Made by a program: the position numbers and the translations under genes
Shown here: positions 1-9,899 of the stretch, piece after piece
Position numbering within the stretch: position 1 is the first letter of the stretch
How the letters are laid out: every line of letters starts with the position of its first letter
Assembly: GCF_010183535.1 (NCBI RefSeq)
Contig: NC_071330.1
Span: forward strand, 15,295,717-15,359,716
Source: Caenorhabditis remanei
Lineage: Eukaryota; Nematoda; Chromadorea; Rhabditida; Rhabditidae
Direction of reading: 5' to 3'
DNA: 64,000 nt
Notes under the pieces: model-generated
The model's input: the letters and a program-made list of their open reading frames with translations, nothing else
What the model was told of the DNA's origin: nothing
Databases searched by the model: none

Positions 1-120
1 ACCCTCTGGATTCTTATTCGCACAAAAATGTCCATCGGTACCATATAAGTTTACTATAAATTTATATTTTTCTTTCATTCGCTGTCTTAACACTGTATTT
101 GAGTGGAAACTGTCCAAAAC
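1..120. repeat. Truncated copy of a locally duplicated segment
   Basis: The stretch around 60-115 (CTTTCATTCGCTGTCTTAAC followed by ACTGT) recurs at about 7,740-7,790, and the ATTCGCACA just before it recurs near 7,655. It is therefore a third, window-truncated member of the duplication family seen at 2,630-3,000 and 7,285-7,790. No open coding frame is visible here. Confidence 0.5.
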
Positions 121-1149
121 GTGGTCTAATCTTAAAATTAGGTACCAAAAAAGTTTAAATATGAAATGTTTCGTCTTAATACAATACATTTCCATTGTTC
201 GTTGTCTGAATTGTTTCCAATACCGTTTTTTGAAGAAATATAGGTAAAATTTGCTTTTTTGTTCAAAACCTGACTTAAACATTGTCAAAACTCATTTTTT
301 GATAGTTTTGACTATTTCAAACCGTCAAAACTTTTTTGGGGTAAAAAATTGTTCAAAATAAAATTTTTTTTGATTTCAGCACCTTTAAAGCTATTTTAAG
401 TTTAAACTAAGTAAAATTTATTAAAAAATTGTGTTTTTCAGGTTTCGCAGTGTCCAAATAACGTTTTAAAACTCAGTTTTTGAGAAAAAATGGAAAATTT
501 GCATTTTTTGTCAAAACCTGACTAAAACAAGGACAAATCAAATTTTTTAAATAATTTTGACTATTTGAAACCCGAAAAAATGAGGTAATAGCTGATTTTC
601 ATTCCGAAACATTTCGAAACAGAAGATATTGGACTTTTCCTATTATTTGCTGTGTCAAAATATCTCAAACTTTAAATAAAATCAGAGTGTGGAGGTTTGG
701 AGACGAAAATTCCTACTTTTTGGGTAAACAATTGAGCGCAAAGTTGGAGAAAACATCACTTTATTGAGTTTGCCTGAAAAAACTGTATCTAGACTCATTT
801 TTTGACTTAACAAATACTAAAAACGGTGGAAATCCCCATTTTTGAGTAAAAAACCCGCAAAATCTGAGTCAAAACCGTCTAATGATCCAAAAACCAAAAA
901 TCCTTGGGTTTGAAGGTGAAATTAGGCTTAGATTTAGGAAAAAATGGAAATTTTCAATTGAAACTGTGAGAAATGGGGAAAAATTTGACTCTCAAAGCTC
1001 AAAAACTGCATTTGGACCGTTTTTATTGGTTTAAAACATATTAAAAATATTTATTTTGGGTGAAAAAATGATCTAATGTTTCTATATTTCTCTCAATTTA
1101 CTCACCTCAACAATCCATTTCCTTCTTCAAATAGATAAATAGACCACTG
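121..1149. other. AT-rich stretch without a recognisable gene
   Basis: About 1 kb of AT-rich sequence dominated by short TTTTTGA / TCAAAAA / AAAACTG words on both strands. I see no conserved coding frame, RNA gene or clear long inverted repeat. The words GTCAAAACCTGACT and CCAAAAC recur several times, suggesting old amplified intergenic sequence. Confidence 0.4.
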
Positions 1150-1610
1150 GTAGAATAGAAAATAAAACGAAATAGATTAGAACTCAATAAAAATCAAATT
1201 TAATAAGAGAATACGCCTATTCAGTAAGGCATTTAGAAGTTGGTTGTGAGTATTCCCTGGGGGAAGGAGGATTAAGGAGTTGAGGGGGCGGAGCCTATTC
1301 TGCTTTTCTAACACCTTCTGGTGTTTGAGCACAGTAATCCTGGTGGCCAACTGTTCTGGGTTACACGGCTCGGCGGGGGTATTTGTGATGTGGATGCGGA
1401 AGAAGATGAAGGGAAATACCGCAAAAAGAACAACTGCCATACCCGACTCGGCGGGGGTATTTGTGTTGTGTCATAGGGCACAATTTGTTGAAGAGATTAA
1501 GAAAAGGGGCCTCGATATATGTACACGCAGGGGGAAGAGGAATTGACGACGTTGAGAACGATCCGAGAAAACGTAGTGGAGATGTACAGTAACCCGTGCA
1601 GTAGGTATAC
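1150..1610. repeat. Segmental duplication, copy A (pair of 3590-3995)
   Basis: Contains ACGCCTATTCAGTAAGGCAT, then TTTAGAAGTTGGTTGTGAGT, then a region with two GCTCGGCGGGG/ACTCGGCGGGG-TATTT boxes (about 1,369 and 1,446). The same order recurs at 3,590-3,995. A minus-strand frame of 87 codons (1,177-1,440) begins with a hydrophobic, signal-peptide-like stretch, but the second copy interrupts the same frame with a stop after about six codons, so coding status is doubtful. What it once encoded, if anything, is not recognisable. Confidence 0.55.
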
Positions 1611-1614
1611 AACT

Positions 1615-1765
1615 TTGGTTATTTTCAGTTGAAAATAACCGGAGGATGTTACGGTATCACTGATTGTCCCACCAAACAAATTGGATCGAACTGATCAAGA
1701 GTAGAGCTTCATTTTTGTAGTTGACAACTTTTTTGTACGGACACTCCCTGGAGAGTTACATATCG
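1615..1765. repeat. Half copy of the 15160-15601 foldback family
   Basis: AACTTTGG..TTTTCAGTTGAAAA, then AGAGCTTCATTTTTGTAGTTGAC, then TTTTTTGTACGGACACTCCC and GGAGAGTTACATATCG all recur in the same order in the left half of the element at 15,160-15,601. The right arm is missing, so this is a truncated or solo-arm copy. Confidence 0.6.
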
Positions 1766-1828
1766 ACATATTCATTTCTCCCTCAAATCGACCAATGGGA
1801 AATAGAGTGATGTTTGAGCTGTCCTCTT

Positions 1829-2074
1829 AAAGGGGGATTGCGGTATTTCAAAAATAAAGTTTTTTTGATATGAATCGACTCGGAATTTTGTAAAAAAGAG
1901 AAAAGTCTCCTAGAGACCCCTTTTTGAGAGGCATTTTTTGACACTTTGAGGCCTCATAACTCGTTTCAGACTAACTTTCGGACCTGGCTCCTAGAGACTT
2001 TTCTCTTTTCCGCAAAATTATGAGTCGATTCATATCAAACAATCTCGATTTTTGGAATACCGCAATCCCCCTTT
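1829..2074. repeat. Foldback (MITE-like) element, family AAAGGGGGATTGCGG
   Basis: Left end AAAGGGGGATTGCGGTATTT is mirrored by AATACCGCAATCCCCCTTT at the right end. The arms continue inward through GATATGAATCGACTC / GAGTCGATTCATATC and GAGAAAAGTCTCCTAGAGAC / CTAGAGACTTTTCTCTTTTC. About 246 bp, almost wholly palindromic, non-coding. A second copy lies at 4,380-4,691. Confidence 0.8.
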
Positions 2075-2265
2075 AAAATATGTACTTCTTCTTTCCAATT
2101 TGTATTATATTACTCAGAATTTACTTTGCAACCACAGAATTTCAGTAATTTTTCACGTTTTATACTTTCATTACCAAAAAAAAATCAATAGTGAAGGAAA
2201 TAATGAAAAATTAAGCAAAATTTTTACAACAATCCTTACATAGTTTGAATGTGAGTGTGTTTTTC

Positions 2266-2940
2266 TTAGTCTTCATCCCACTTTTGCAGTCGATGCAGAT
2301 CTTGATGCAGGACTTCCCACACACTCATAATGTCCATTTTGGTAGAATAAGCCGATGAACTTGAATTCATTGGGACCGTTTGTCGACCTTCTATTGACCA
2401 AACGATGATTTGGTAGTCGCTCAAATGGTTGGCCAGTGTGACGATATCATCAAAATTCATGATGTTCTTGGTCGTGATCCATTTTGGGCGGCGGTCAGCA
2501 ATTCTTCCGCCATTTTCAGTTGAGCTTCTTCTTTGTAACGATGAGTTATCTAAAGTAATATTTTTAAAAGGTCTATATATTTTTTCTAACATACCTTGCG
2601 GCACAACAAGTTTTCCTGCATTTTTTATCACACTCTAGTTTTCCCATAGCGCTTTGGGTAAACAATGAGATGGCCCGAAAATCCTATTGTATTCGACACC
2701 GAAGTTCATTTTCTAAAAAAAAAGTTAGTTATGAATAGTTTTGAATAAGTAAAAACTCACCAGAATCGCAATCTTTATTTTTTCTTTGCTCCGCGATCCT
2801 CTTCCTGCCATAGAGCGATGCTTGCTTTTGAAAATGTTCATGGCGACTGTGAAGCTGTTATCAATAAACATTTTTTGTTTTGTGTGTGATGAAGTGTGAG
2901 TTGTTGGACTCCGCATACCCTTTGTGAGACAATCTAAAAG
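2266..2940 (-). pseudogene. Hypothetical nematode gene or gene remnant, 5' end unclear
   Basis: The minus strand carries a clean 3' exon (2,549 down to the TAA at about 2,266) preceded by a 45-bp intron (2,594-2,550) with GTATGT donor and TTTAG acceptor in consistent phase, and by a short exon fragment above 2,595. The 3' exon encodes about 94 residues including PKWITTKNIMNFDDIVTLAN and a tryptophan-rich tail ending QKWDED. Further upstream, an exon (2,930-2,755) with donor CTG|GTGAG joins in frame to an exon starting near 2,713, but that frame reaches a TAG at about 2,635. No ATG-initiated full-length model was found. Related copies lie at 7,285-7,640 (same strand) and 7,800-8,045 (opposite strand). 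I do not recognise the family. The C-terminal exon looks protein-like; the locus as a whole may be decayed. Confidence 0.4.
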
Positions 2941-2984
2941 GAAAAATGAGATTTTTTAAAAATTGATTAGAAATACTTACTTTA

Positions 2985-3235
2985 ACCAGGGGTTTCAAAG
3001 TCATATATTTTTCCTGGTGTTTCTTTTCTTCTTATGTGGGGAAGTGCGTCTTGTGGGTGAATTCCGGTGCACCCCCGGTCTAAAATTTATTGTTTAATAA
3101 GGAAAAACTCAAAAAATGTATTTAAAAACTCACATTGACCAAGAATTGGGTTGGATACCGCCGGTCTTTTTAGGACGTTTTCTTCTTCTCTTTTTGGATA
3201 AATTCTGGAGTACCACCATCATCTGAAAATCAAAG
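2985..3235 (-). other. Candidate upstream exons of the 2266-2940 locus
   Basis: On the minus strand, TTTTCAG at about 3,223 is followed by an ATG frame rich in Lys and Arg that ends at a GTGAG donor near 3,133. A TTTTAG acceptor near 3,080 leads into another basic stretch ending at GTAAGTATT near 2,980. The last donor and its intron are conserved at 7,615, so it is a real intron of the family. In the simplest joining, the frame hits a stop in the second block, which argues for decay or a wrong join. Confidence 0.25.
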
Positions 3236-3589
3236 CTGAGAAAAATTCCGAATTTTCAGAACATATTCATTATTATCTTTTTCTTAAAACTAGAAACGAG
3301 CTGATTCTGAAAAAAAAACCAAAACTTTTATTTCATTGGATGGGTTACGGTAATTTGAAATTTCTGGAATCTTTGTGAGTTTTCAGCGGTTTTTTTGGGT
3401 TCATTGTTGATAATTTCGATTATTTAATCCGAACTTTCTCAAAAAAACTTTTCCTATTAATTGTTGTGTAAAAAGTCATTGGGAGTATCAGAATACCATC
3501 TAATACAGTTTTTGACTGGAAGCAGTCTAAAATTTGGCCTGCCTTGTTTTACTCACCTCTACAATCTGCTCTTGATCGAATAAAGAAGA

Positions 3590-3995
3590 AAAATACAAGT
3601 TAGAATTCAATAAAAATCATTTTTACGCCTATTCAATAAGGCATTTAGAAGTTGGTTGTGAGTATACTTAGAAGCGACGGCGAGGGTGTTGAGAAGGCGG
3701 AGCCTAACTGACCTCTACCGGTGTTTGAGCACTGTAATCTGTCGGCCAGCTGTTTGGTCGATTCGGCTCGGCGGGGTATTTCAAGGAGGATGCGGAAGAG
3801 GATCAAGGAAATACACCGACAATATCATAGAAGAACAACTGTCATACCCGACTCGGCGGGTTATTTTTGTTGTGTCACAAGGTACAGTTTGTTGTAGAGA
3901 TTAAGAAGAGGGGCCGAAATAGGTACACAAAGGGAGAAGAGCATTTGGCGATGGTCCATTTTCTACTATAAAGCTGTGCTACAATTTTTAGACTA
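3590..3995. repeat. Segmental duplication, copy B (pair of 1150-1610)
   Basis: Shares TACGCCTATTCAATAAGGCA, TTAGAAGTTGGTTGTGAGTA, GTGTTTGAGCACTGTAATC and two CTCGGCGGG boxes (about 3,768 and 3,852) with 1,150-1,610, with substitutions and small indels. The minus-strand frame that is open in copy A is interrupted here. Confidence 0.55.
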
Positions 3996-4379
3996 AAAAC
4001 GTCTAAAAAAAATTTATCACAAAAACTGGATTTATGAAAGAGAGACGCAGAGAAACGAGACAATCTCTCTCTCGGCAGTCTTCTAACGTTTAACTACCAT
4101 ATCTCCCCAGGATAAATTAATATCAAAAAGTTTTCAACTAGTAAAACATTGAACATTTTGAGAGCTACATTTTTGCAGTTGAACACTTTTTTATAGCTCC
4201 TTTCCTTGTTGAGATTTGGTGGGTCAAGCGTTAGCGGCAGGCATTTTGATTTTTAAAAATACAGATTTTTACGTTTTAAAACGCCGAAAACCGTCAAAAA
4301 AAACCCTTCCAAAAATCATTTCCGTGAGAGAGACGCAGAGAAACATGATTTTCTTACGAACATTTTCAAATTTTATTTT
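3996..4379. other. Stretch without a recognisable gene
   Basis: AT-rich. It contains GAGAGACGCAGAGAAAC twice (about 4,039 and 4,328) and a TTGAACATTTTGAGAGCTACATTTTTGCAG-type remnant resembling the foldback arms of 15,160-15,601. No supported gene. Confidence 0.35.
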
Positions 4380-4691
4380 AAAGGGGGACCGCGGTATTTC
4401 AAAAATCGAGATTTTTTAATATGGATCGACTCAGAATATTGTAGAAAAGAGAAAAGTCTCTTGGAGTCTTGCCTTATATTTCAAAGTAAAATTCTCTCGC
4501 CGTGAACATGAAAAAATTTTGAAATAAAAGCAAATCTTCACGACGAAAGGTCTTTTTTGACACTTTGAGGCCTCATAACTCGTTTCATACGAATTTTCGG
4601 ACCTGTCTCCAAGAGACTTTTCTCTTTTCTACAAAATTCTGAGTCGATCCATATCAAAAATCTCGATTTTTGGAATACCGCAGTCCCCTTT
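4380..4691. repeat. Foldback element, second copy of the 1829-2074 family
   Basis: Ends AAAGGGGGACCGCGGTATTT and GAATACCGCAGTCCCCTTTT are inverted repeats. The arms continue with ATATGGATCGACTC / GAGTCGATCCATAT and AGAAAAGTCTCTTGGAG / CTCCAAGAGACTTTTCT. About 312 bp, longer in the middle than the first copy. It ends about 35 bp from the stop codon of the minus-strand CAP gene. Confidence 0.8.
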
Positions 4692-4724
4692 TAAAATACA
4701 AAGATCAAAACCAAGAACCAAACT

Positions 4725-6442
4725 TTATTGAAGGTATGTCGCAAAAATCAAGTAAGCAAAGACAAGGAATGAAATCACAAAGCGGGTTCCCGGAGATTTT
4801 TTATAAGAAGGAGTCCCGGTCGGAAAGTCTTCATCGTATTCATCCCCATCTATTTCCTCATAATCTTGCAACTCTTTCGGATGAGTTGGCGCTGGCTCCG
4901 GAGTCACTTTCTCAGTGGTAAAGCGTGTACGCATCGCTATTGTAGATCTGAAATAAGTAAAAAAGAATTGTAAGCTAGCTATAGGTTTACCCATGAGCAG
5001 GAGTAGTTGTCATCGTACAGAACTCGATCGTCTCAGCTTTCGGACCCAACAAACACAAATACTGGTAGATCCATCTGTCCTTAGATACACATGCAATTTC
5101 AGTTTGCTTCAAGAAAAATTGCTCTTTTTGAATTTCGAATTCCACTTCTTCCATGGTATCCGCCATTTTAGCAGCGATTGTTTCACTTCCCTCCGGAAGA
5201 TAACTCAGTCCATTTTCATAACTATCAAATGATGTGATTCGCCAGTTTCGGTTTTGAGGCAATAAATGCTCAGGATCTTGAAGGAAATTCAGTGCAGCTG
5301 TTTGCAGTTCTTTGCTCCACACCTGGAAGTAAATAGAGTTTTGAAAAATCTAGCGCCACCTTTAAAAATCTTTTCCTTTTCTTTCCAAGATTTTTGTCAT
5401 TTCCATAAGTTTTTAAACTTTCGGAACTATTACGAGTGTTACTTTAATATTTTAGCAGAAAATTTGAATTTAATTGAATTTGCCAATCAATTATATCGGA
5501 TTTCAACGAATATTTTTTAGTAAAATTTTTACTTTTCCCACTTAAAAATTGAAAATTAAAATACAATTCAAATTTCCCTTACTGTTGTGTCGAGTTACGT
5601 GGTTATTGTGGCCGAATTGAAGGAGACGACTTATTTTTATACTGATTTCAATAATATAGCAACATAATATTTGTGTCCACCTACCAATTCACTTGCCACT
5701 GAACCATTTTTGACAGCAATCTCCCGTCTTCTTTTATTCAACACACTAATATACATCAATTGATCGGATTCAGACATATTGGACTTTGTGCACAATCCTC
5801 CTTCATCCTCTTTCAACTCATTTGTACATCTTGGTTGATTTGGTGCGTGCTTCGAAAGTTTAGACAGTTTCGTTCTGAAATATCATATGGATTTGAGTTA
5901 CTCTGAAACAACTAACTCTGGTCCCAGTAGACAAATCACTTTGAAACCCGGCATCCACGTCCCGTCTGCCCTCTCGACACATGCAACCATATTCTGGAGT
6001 GGATTGAGATGTTCAATCTTGTGGCGATACTTGTTTGGGTCCTTCTGGTTGTCAAACTTTGAAAGAGATGTATCCTTCAGCTCATTTAAAGATTGAAACA
6101 AACGTGTTCCTCCGGTTTCATAATTTTCAACCAGCCTGTACCTTCCCATCAGTTGCTCGGGTTTTGGAAGTTGCTTGTAGTCCAGTCGATCAACATGATC
6201 TTGTAGTTCCTTGTTCCAGACCTGTAATCAGGGAGTTACATTTTCAAACACTGAACAACGACACTGCAAAAACTCACCAATTTTTGCATGTCCGCTATTC
6301 CAAATTTGTCCGCAGCTTTCTTCCGGACTTCGTTCATATTCTCAATCATACTCAGTTGCTTTCTATCGAAATCATAAGAGTTGGCGATCGAGATAAATCC
6401 AATCAGCAATACGCTGGCAGAGATGAGCACGTTCATCTTCAT
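4725..6442 (-). CDS. Secreted protein with two divergent CAP/SCP-like domains and a C-terminal hydrophobic anchor
   Basis: Five exons, minus strand: 6442-6278, 6221-5917, 5874-5685, 5322-4991, 4947-4725. All junctions are GT-AG and phases agree, giving 404 residues. The ATG at 6,442 opens a signal peptide (MKMNVLISASVLLIGFISIA). Residues about 30-160 follow the CAP layout: an N-terminal N-x-x-R-x-x-A helix, then ADMQKLVWN, and a late segment ending ACVE...VICLLGP. Residues about 190-330 repeat it (NKRRREIAV, LVWSKELQ, IACVSK, YLCLLGP). The usual CAP histidines (GHxTQ) are absent. An acidic stretch (EEIDGDEYDED) and a final hydrophobic run of about 18 residues suggest membrane or GPI attachment. 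CAP proteins of nematodes are secreted; the role of this one is unknown. Domain assignment is by motif, not by search. The second exon uses a weak donor (GA|GTTAGT), and intron 2 is only 42 bp. Confidence 0.8.
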
Positions 6443-7284
6443 TCAAGTGTAATAAAGAAGCTTTCAAATCGGAACTGATTAAAAACTTTTGTTTTAGCTT
6501 TTTGTTGGCAAAATGGTCTCCACGTGGTTAAAACTGGTTTTTTGATTTACGCGAGGCCGGAGGTCATCTTGATAATTATTTTTGTTATTTTCCGGAAAAA
6601 TGTTTTTTCAATTGCGTGACCCTCGTTTTTCGCTCATCAAAATCAGTGTCTTGTTGATTGGATTCTTGAGAATTCAGAACCCATTTCTGATTCCTCATTC
6701 CCACACAGACTTCAATTTACCAACAGTAAGGCATTTATCCCTACAGTAAGACATTGATAGCACAGTACACAATGAAGGGATGCACCATCTCTCCTGGATT
6801 CGATGAGATGATTCAGAATACAACTCAGGATCTGACAGATTCTTTAGCATAAAAAATAGGTAGTGTCACAGGCCAATTTCTCTCCTGTCTCTTCTCCCTT
6901 TTCCTCGGATTCTATCTCTCGAGGGAGTGTAAACAACCTCGGGCAGGAACACACAATTCTCTTTTACATTCACTTTATATTGGACATACTGCTGGAAGAG
7001 GGTGACTCCTCAAGTCGCTGTCTTTCCTATACCGGGAAATGAATGATTGCAGTCATCAAGAATGTACCAAAAACAGACTGAAATACTGAAAGGATGAGCA
7101 GGCTCGCTCAGTCTTTTACAGTAGGGGTATTTATACTACATGTTCTAGTTTTTTTCCTATTCTCTTCTGACGCGGCAACTGCTCTTCATCTATTTTTGCC
7201 ATCATTTTTACTTATGCTTGCCAACTGTTCCACCATACTCCATTAAAAAAAATTCTCAACAAGTTTTCGAATTCTCTTCTTACT
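6443..7284. other. Upstream region of the CAP gene, no further gene seen
   Basis: Probable promoter side of the minus-strand CAP gene. Beyond that I see a 26-codon ATG frame at about 6,772-6,852 with nothing to support it, pyrimidine-rich patches at 6,880-6,960, and no long inverted repeat. Confidence 0.35.
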
Positions 7285-7640
7285 ACACTCTAGTTTCCTC
7301 ATTGCAAGGTAAACAATGAGATGACTCCAAAATTCATCCTCTAGAAGAAAACAAAGTTATGAATAGTTTTGATTAAGTAAAAACTCACTTTGTTTTCATA
7401 TTTCTCGATCCCCTTCCAGTCATAGAACAATCCAAGATGCTCATTGTGACCTTGTTTGATTGCATCTGCTTGGCAATCTCATTATGACTCCTCCATCGGC
7501 AGCAGCATACGTTTTGTGTGTGATGAAGTGTGAGTTGTTGGACTCCGCATACCCTTTGTGGGATAATCTAAAAGGAAAATGGGATTTTTTATATAATTGA
7601 TTAGAAATACTTACTGTAGCCAATATTTGGTTGCCTTAAG
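7285..7640 (-). pseudogene. Duplicate of the 2630-3000 gene segment, decayed
   Basis: Minus-strand copy of the upstream half of the 2,266-2,940 locus. GTTGGACTCCGCATACCCTT, the adjoining exon edge and the intron beginning GTAAGTATTTCTAATCAATT are nearly identical (7,520-7,615 against 2,888-2,985), and CACTCTAGTTT..GGTAAACAATGAGATG is shared at the other end. The conserved frame LSHKGYAESNNSHFITHKT is open here but stops in the other copy shortly after. The exact intron and exon boundaries are shared, so duplication was at DNA level. Confidence 0.5.
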
Positions 7641-7799
7641 ATCCCCTGTAACCTCATTCGCACACAAATATCTAAAAGATTGGCAACATGTAGATAAAGT
7701 ACATCGGTTCCGCCTTAATAAATAATAAATTCAAATTTTCTCTTTCATTCGCTGTCTTAACACTGTTTTTTTGACTGGAATCAGTCTAGAGCAAAGAAG

Positions 7800-8045
7800 A
7801 AGCTCAACTGAAAATGGCGGTAGAATTGATGACTGCCGCCCAAAATGGATCACGACCAAGAACATCATGGATTCTTCGTCACACTGGCCAACCATTTGAG
7901 CGACTACCAAATCATCCTTTGGTCAATAGAAGGTCGACAAACGATTGGTTCCGAAGTAAAACATTTGAATCCCAATGAATCCCAGTTGATTGGGTTACTC
8001 TACCAAAATGAATCCTATGAGTGACTGCAAAAGTGGGATGAAGGG
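7800..8045 (+). pseudogene. Inverted partial copy of the 2266-2549 exon
   Basis: GAAGAAGCTCAACTGAAAAT, CGCCCAAAATGGATCACGAC, CAAGAACATCATG, GTCACACTGGCCAACCATTT and GACTACCAAATCATC all match the minus-strand exon at 2,266-2,549, but lie here on the plus strand. There is a short deletion at the ..ATGGATT|CTTCG.. joint and divergent sequence after GGTCGACAAACG, so the frame is broken. A clear pseudogene fragment. Confidence 0.65.
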
Positions 8046-8123
8046 TAAGAAAAACACGCTCACAATCAAGCTATTCAAGAATTGTTGATAATGTTATACA
8101 ATAGGAGAAGGGGAAGTAGTCTG

Positions 8124-8387
8124 AAAAACTGTATTAGAGCGACATGTCGCTCTATTTTTCAACCGCCTCTCATAAAAATTCTGTGGTTTCAGAAACTCAT
8201 TGAAGTTAAACGGAAAAAACTTCTTTGAAAGTTCTATTTGTTGATCTAGAGGTTACTATTCACGCTGCTTCTAATCAAAATCAAGAAAATACACTGGGAT
8301 AATCATATTCATGCATCCTGCGTATAGATGGGTGTCGTTCTATTAAAGGTGTCGTTCTATTAAAGGTGTCGCTCTAATACAGTTTTT
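8124..8387. repeat. Short inverted-repeat element with internal tandem GGTGTCGTTCTATTAAA
   Basis: Left end AAAAACTGTATTAGAGCGAC is mirrored by GTCGCTCTAATACAGTTTTT at the right end (20 bp). Inside the right end, the 17-bp word GGTGTCGTTCTATTAAA is repeated head to tail. Non-coding, 264 bp. TAATACAGTTTTT also occurs alone at about 3,500-3,515, a possible relic of another copy. Confidence 0.75.
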
Positions 8388-8940
8388 ACGGTAGTGTCAA
8401 ATCACATCACGGGTATCCTTGATGAGAAAAAAACAGTTTTATCATAACAAAAAACAAAAAGACAGTGAGTATCATTAGGACAGCCACAACAAACGACGGA
8501 CAATCACAAAAACTGCAGCGTCCCGAAATTCGAATTTTCGACCCAATTTTCACCTAACCTAGCCATGATTAAACTTTTCTGAAAGCTCCCGTTCAGCTGA
8601 ATTTGAATTTCTAAATTTCAAACAAAATGAATAAAAACGGACCAGGTTACTGTAGATTTTGCAGATCGGAGGTTTTTGAAAATCCAGAACTCATTCAATT
8701 TTTATCGTATTTTCCTGATTTTTAGTTTAAAATGACCATGAAATCAGTAAAATTAACTGCGAAAAATACTTTCTTACTGTCCGAGTGTCTGTTCCTATTC
8801 TGAACTCTGTCTTTCTGACTATCAGTTTATCCGGAGTTACTATTCAAGTGCTACGTTTCATGGAAAACCGGCCTGTCTCCCCCGCCTTCGGCGGTGTAGC
8901 CGGCTGGTCTCTCTTCATTCACGTGGTCATTGACTTTCGA
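8388..8940. other. Stretch without a recognisable gene
   Basis: AT-rich to 8,760, then a more GC-balanced patch containing an 11-bp near-palindrome around GCCTTCGGCGG (8,883). No supported frame or RNA gene. Confidence 0.3.
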
Positions 8941-8946
8941 ATGTGC

Positions 8947-9015
8947 CCGCATGGCCGAGTGGTCTAAAGCGGCTGTCGCTGTCCAAAGCACGCCAGTTCG
9001 GTTTTGCCCACTGGC
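8947..9015 (+). pseudogene. tRNA-derived fragment (5' half of a Leu/Ser-type tRNA)
   Basis: CGCATGGCCGAGTGGTCTAA followed by AGC is a textbook class II tRNA 5' region with a good A box (TGGCCGAGTGG). Downstream, no B box (GGTTCGANNCC) and no closing acceptor strand is found at tRNA distance; only CAGTTCGGTTTTG is present. This is best read as a tRNA relic or the head of a tRNA-derived SINE, not a working tRNA gene. Confidence 0.5.
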
Positions 9016-9195
9016 TCAGTTTCTCTTCTCTTTCCAAAACCGCTGCGGACAGTGCCTCAGACAAACAGACAAACACCACTTGTCTTTTATATATAAGAAT
9101 GATATCTAGCCAGTTGTTTCAAATTCCTTCCAATTCGAAAACAATTCGCCCTTCATCCCCTACACACAGAGAGATTACTACACTGACCAAAATTC

Positions 9196-9615
9196 CTACA
9201 GTACTGGAAGAATGCGACTCTTGCAGTTTTTAGTTGAAAATGGTCAACTTTGTGACTGTGACACGGCCTCCCTGATAGTCTCATAATATTGAATGTTTAT
9301 GGACTAAATAGATCATAAGTAGAGCTTCATTTTTGTAGTTGACAAGAAGTTATCAATCGTCAAAGAAATTTCTCACAACTGTTACCATTTTCAGTGCTAA
9401 AAAGATAGATTTTCGAGCACTTCACTTTGACGATTGATAACTTCTTAGGATGTGCTCGTACAAAAAAGTTGTCAACTACAAAAGTGAAGCTCTACTTTTG
9501 TTCTGTATAGTCCATAAACATTCAATATTATGTGACTATCAGGGAGGCCGTGTCACAGTCATAAAGTTGACCATTTTCAACTAAAACCTGCAAGTGTCGC
9601 ATTCTTTATTAGGAT
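9196..9615. repeat. Foldback element, relative of 15160-15601
   Basis: The arms GAATGCGACTCTTGCAG / CTGCAAGTGTCGCATTC, GAAAATGGTCAACTTTGTGA / AAGTTGACCATTTTC and CACGGCCTCCCTGATAGT / ACTATCAGGGAGGCCGTG pair across about 420 bp. The inner motifs GTAGAGCTTCATTTTTGTAG and GACAACTTTTTTGTACG-like words link it to 1,615-1,765 and 15,160-15,601. The left edge carries TACAGTACTGG; the matching right edge is eroded. Confidence 0.75.
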
Positions 9616-9850
9616 TCTAATTACGCCCTCTCCCTTCCCCCCTCTGCGTATCCAATTACATAATCTTAAGGAACAATTCTACTAATATATATTGGTGGTG
9701 GCAGATGGTGAGACCAGGTGGGGAAGGAATGGGTACATTTGAATATGAAGAAAGGGGGCACGAGAGAGAGACCATGAAAACGATGGAGACGCAGAGTAAC
9801 CATCCACACTCCTCCCAACAAGCTCTTCTTCCTTTCCCTTCATTTCTATT

Positions 9851-9869
9851 CCCCCCCCCCCCCCCCCCC
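9851..9869. repeat. Poly(C) tract of 19 cytosines
   Basis: An uninterrupted C19 run (poly(G) on the minus strand) flanked by TCTATT and ACTCTAAG. Such G-quadruplex-prone tracts are known weak points in Caenorhabditis genomes. The exact length may be affected by sequencing. Confidence 0.9.
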
Positions 9870-9899
9870 ACTCTAAGATGTTCTACTGGATGAACGTCA

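Noticed and set aside
6035..6478. 147-codon plus-strand frame
   Set aside because: Antisense shadow of CAP exons 1 and 2, which have matching phases, splice sites and a signal peptide.
6772..6852. 26-codon ATG frame starting MKGCTISPGF
   Set aside because: Too short, no ribosome or splice context, no family; kept only as a note.
8947..9020. Functional Leu or Ser tRNA gene
   Set aside because: Only the A-box half is intact; no B box, T arm or acceptor closure downstream.
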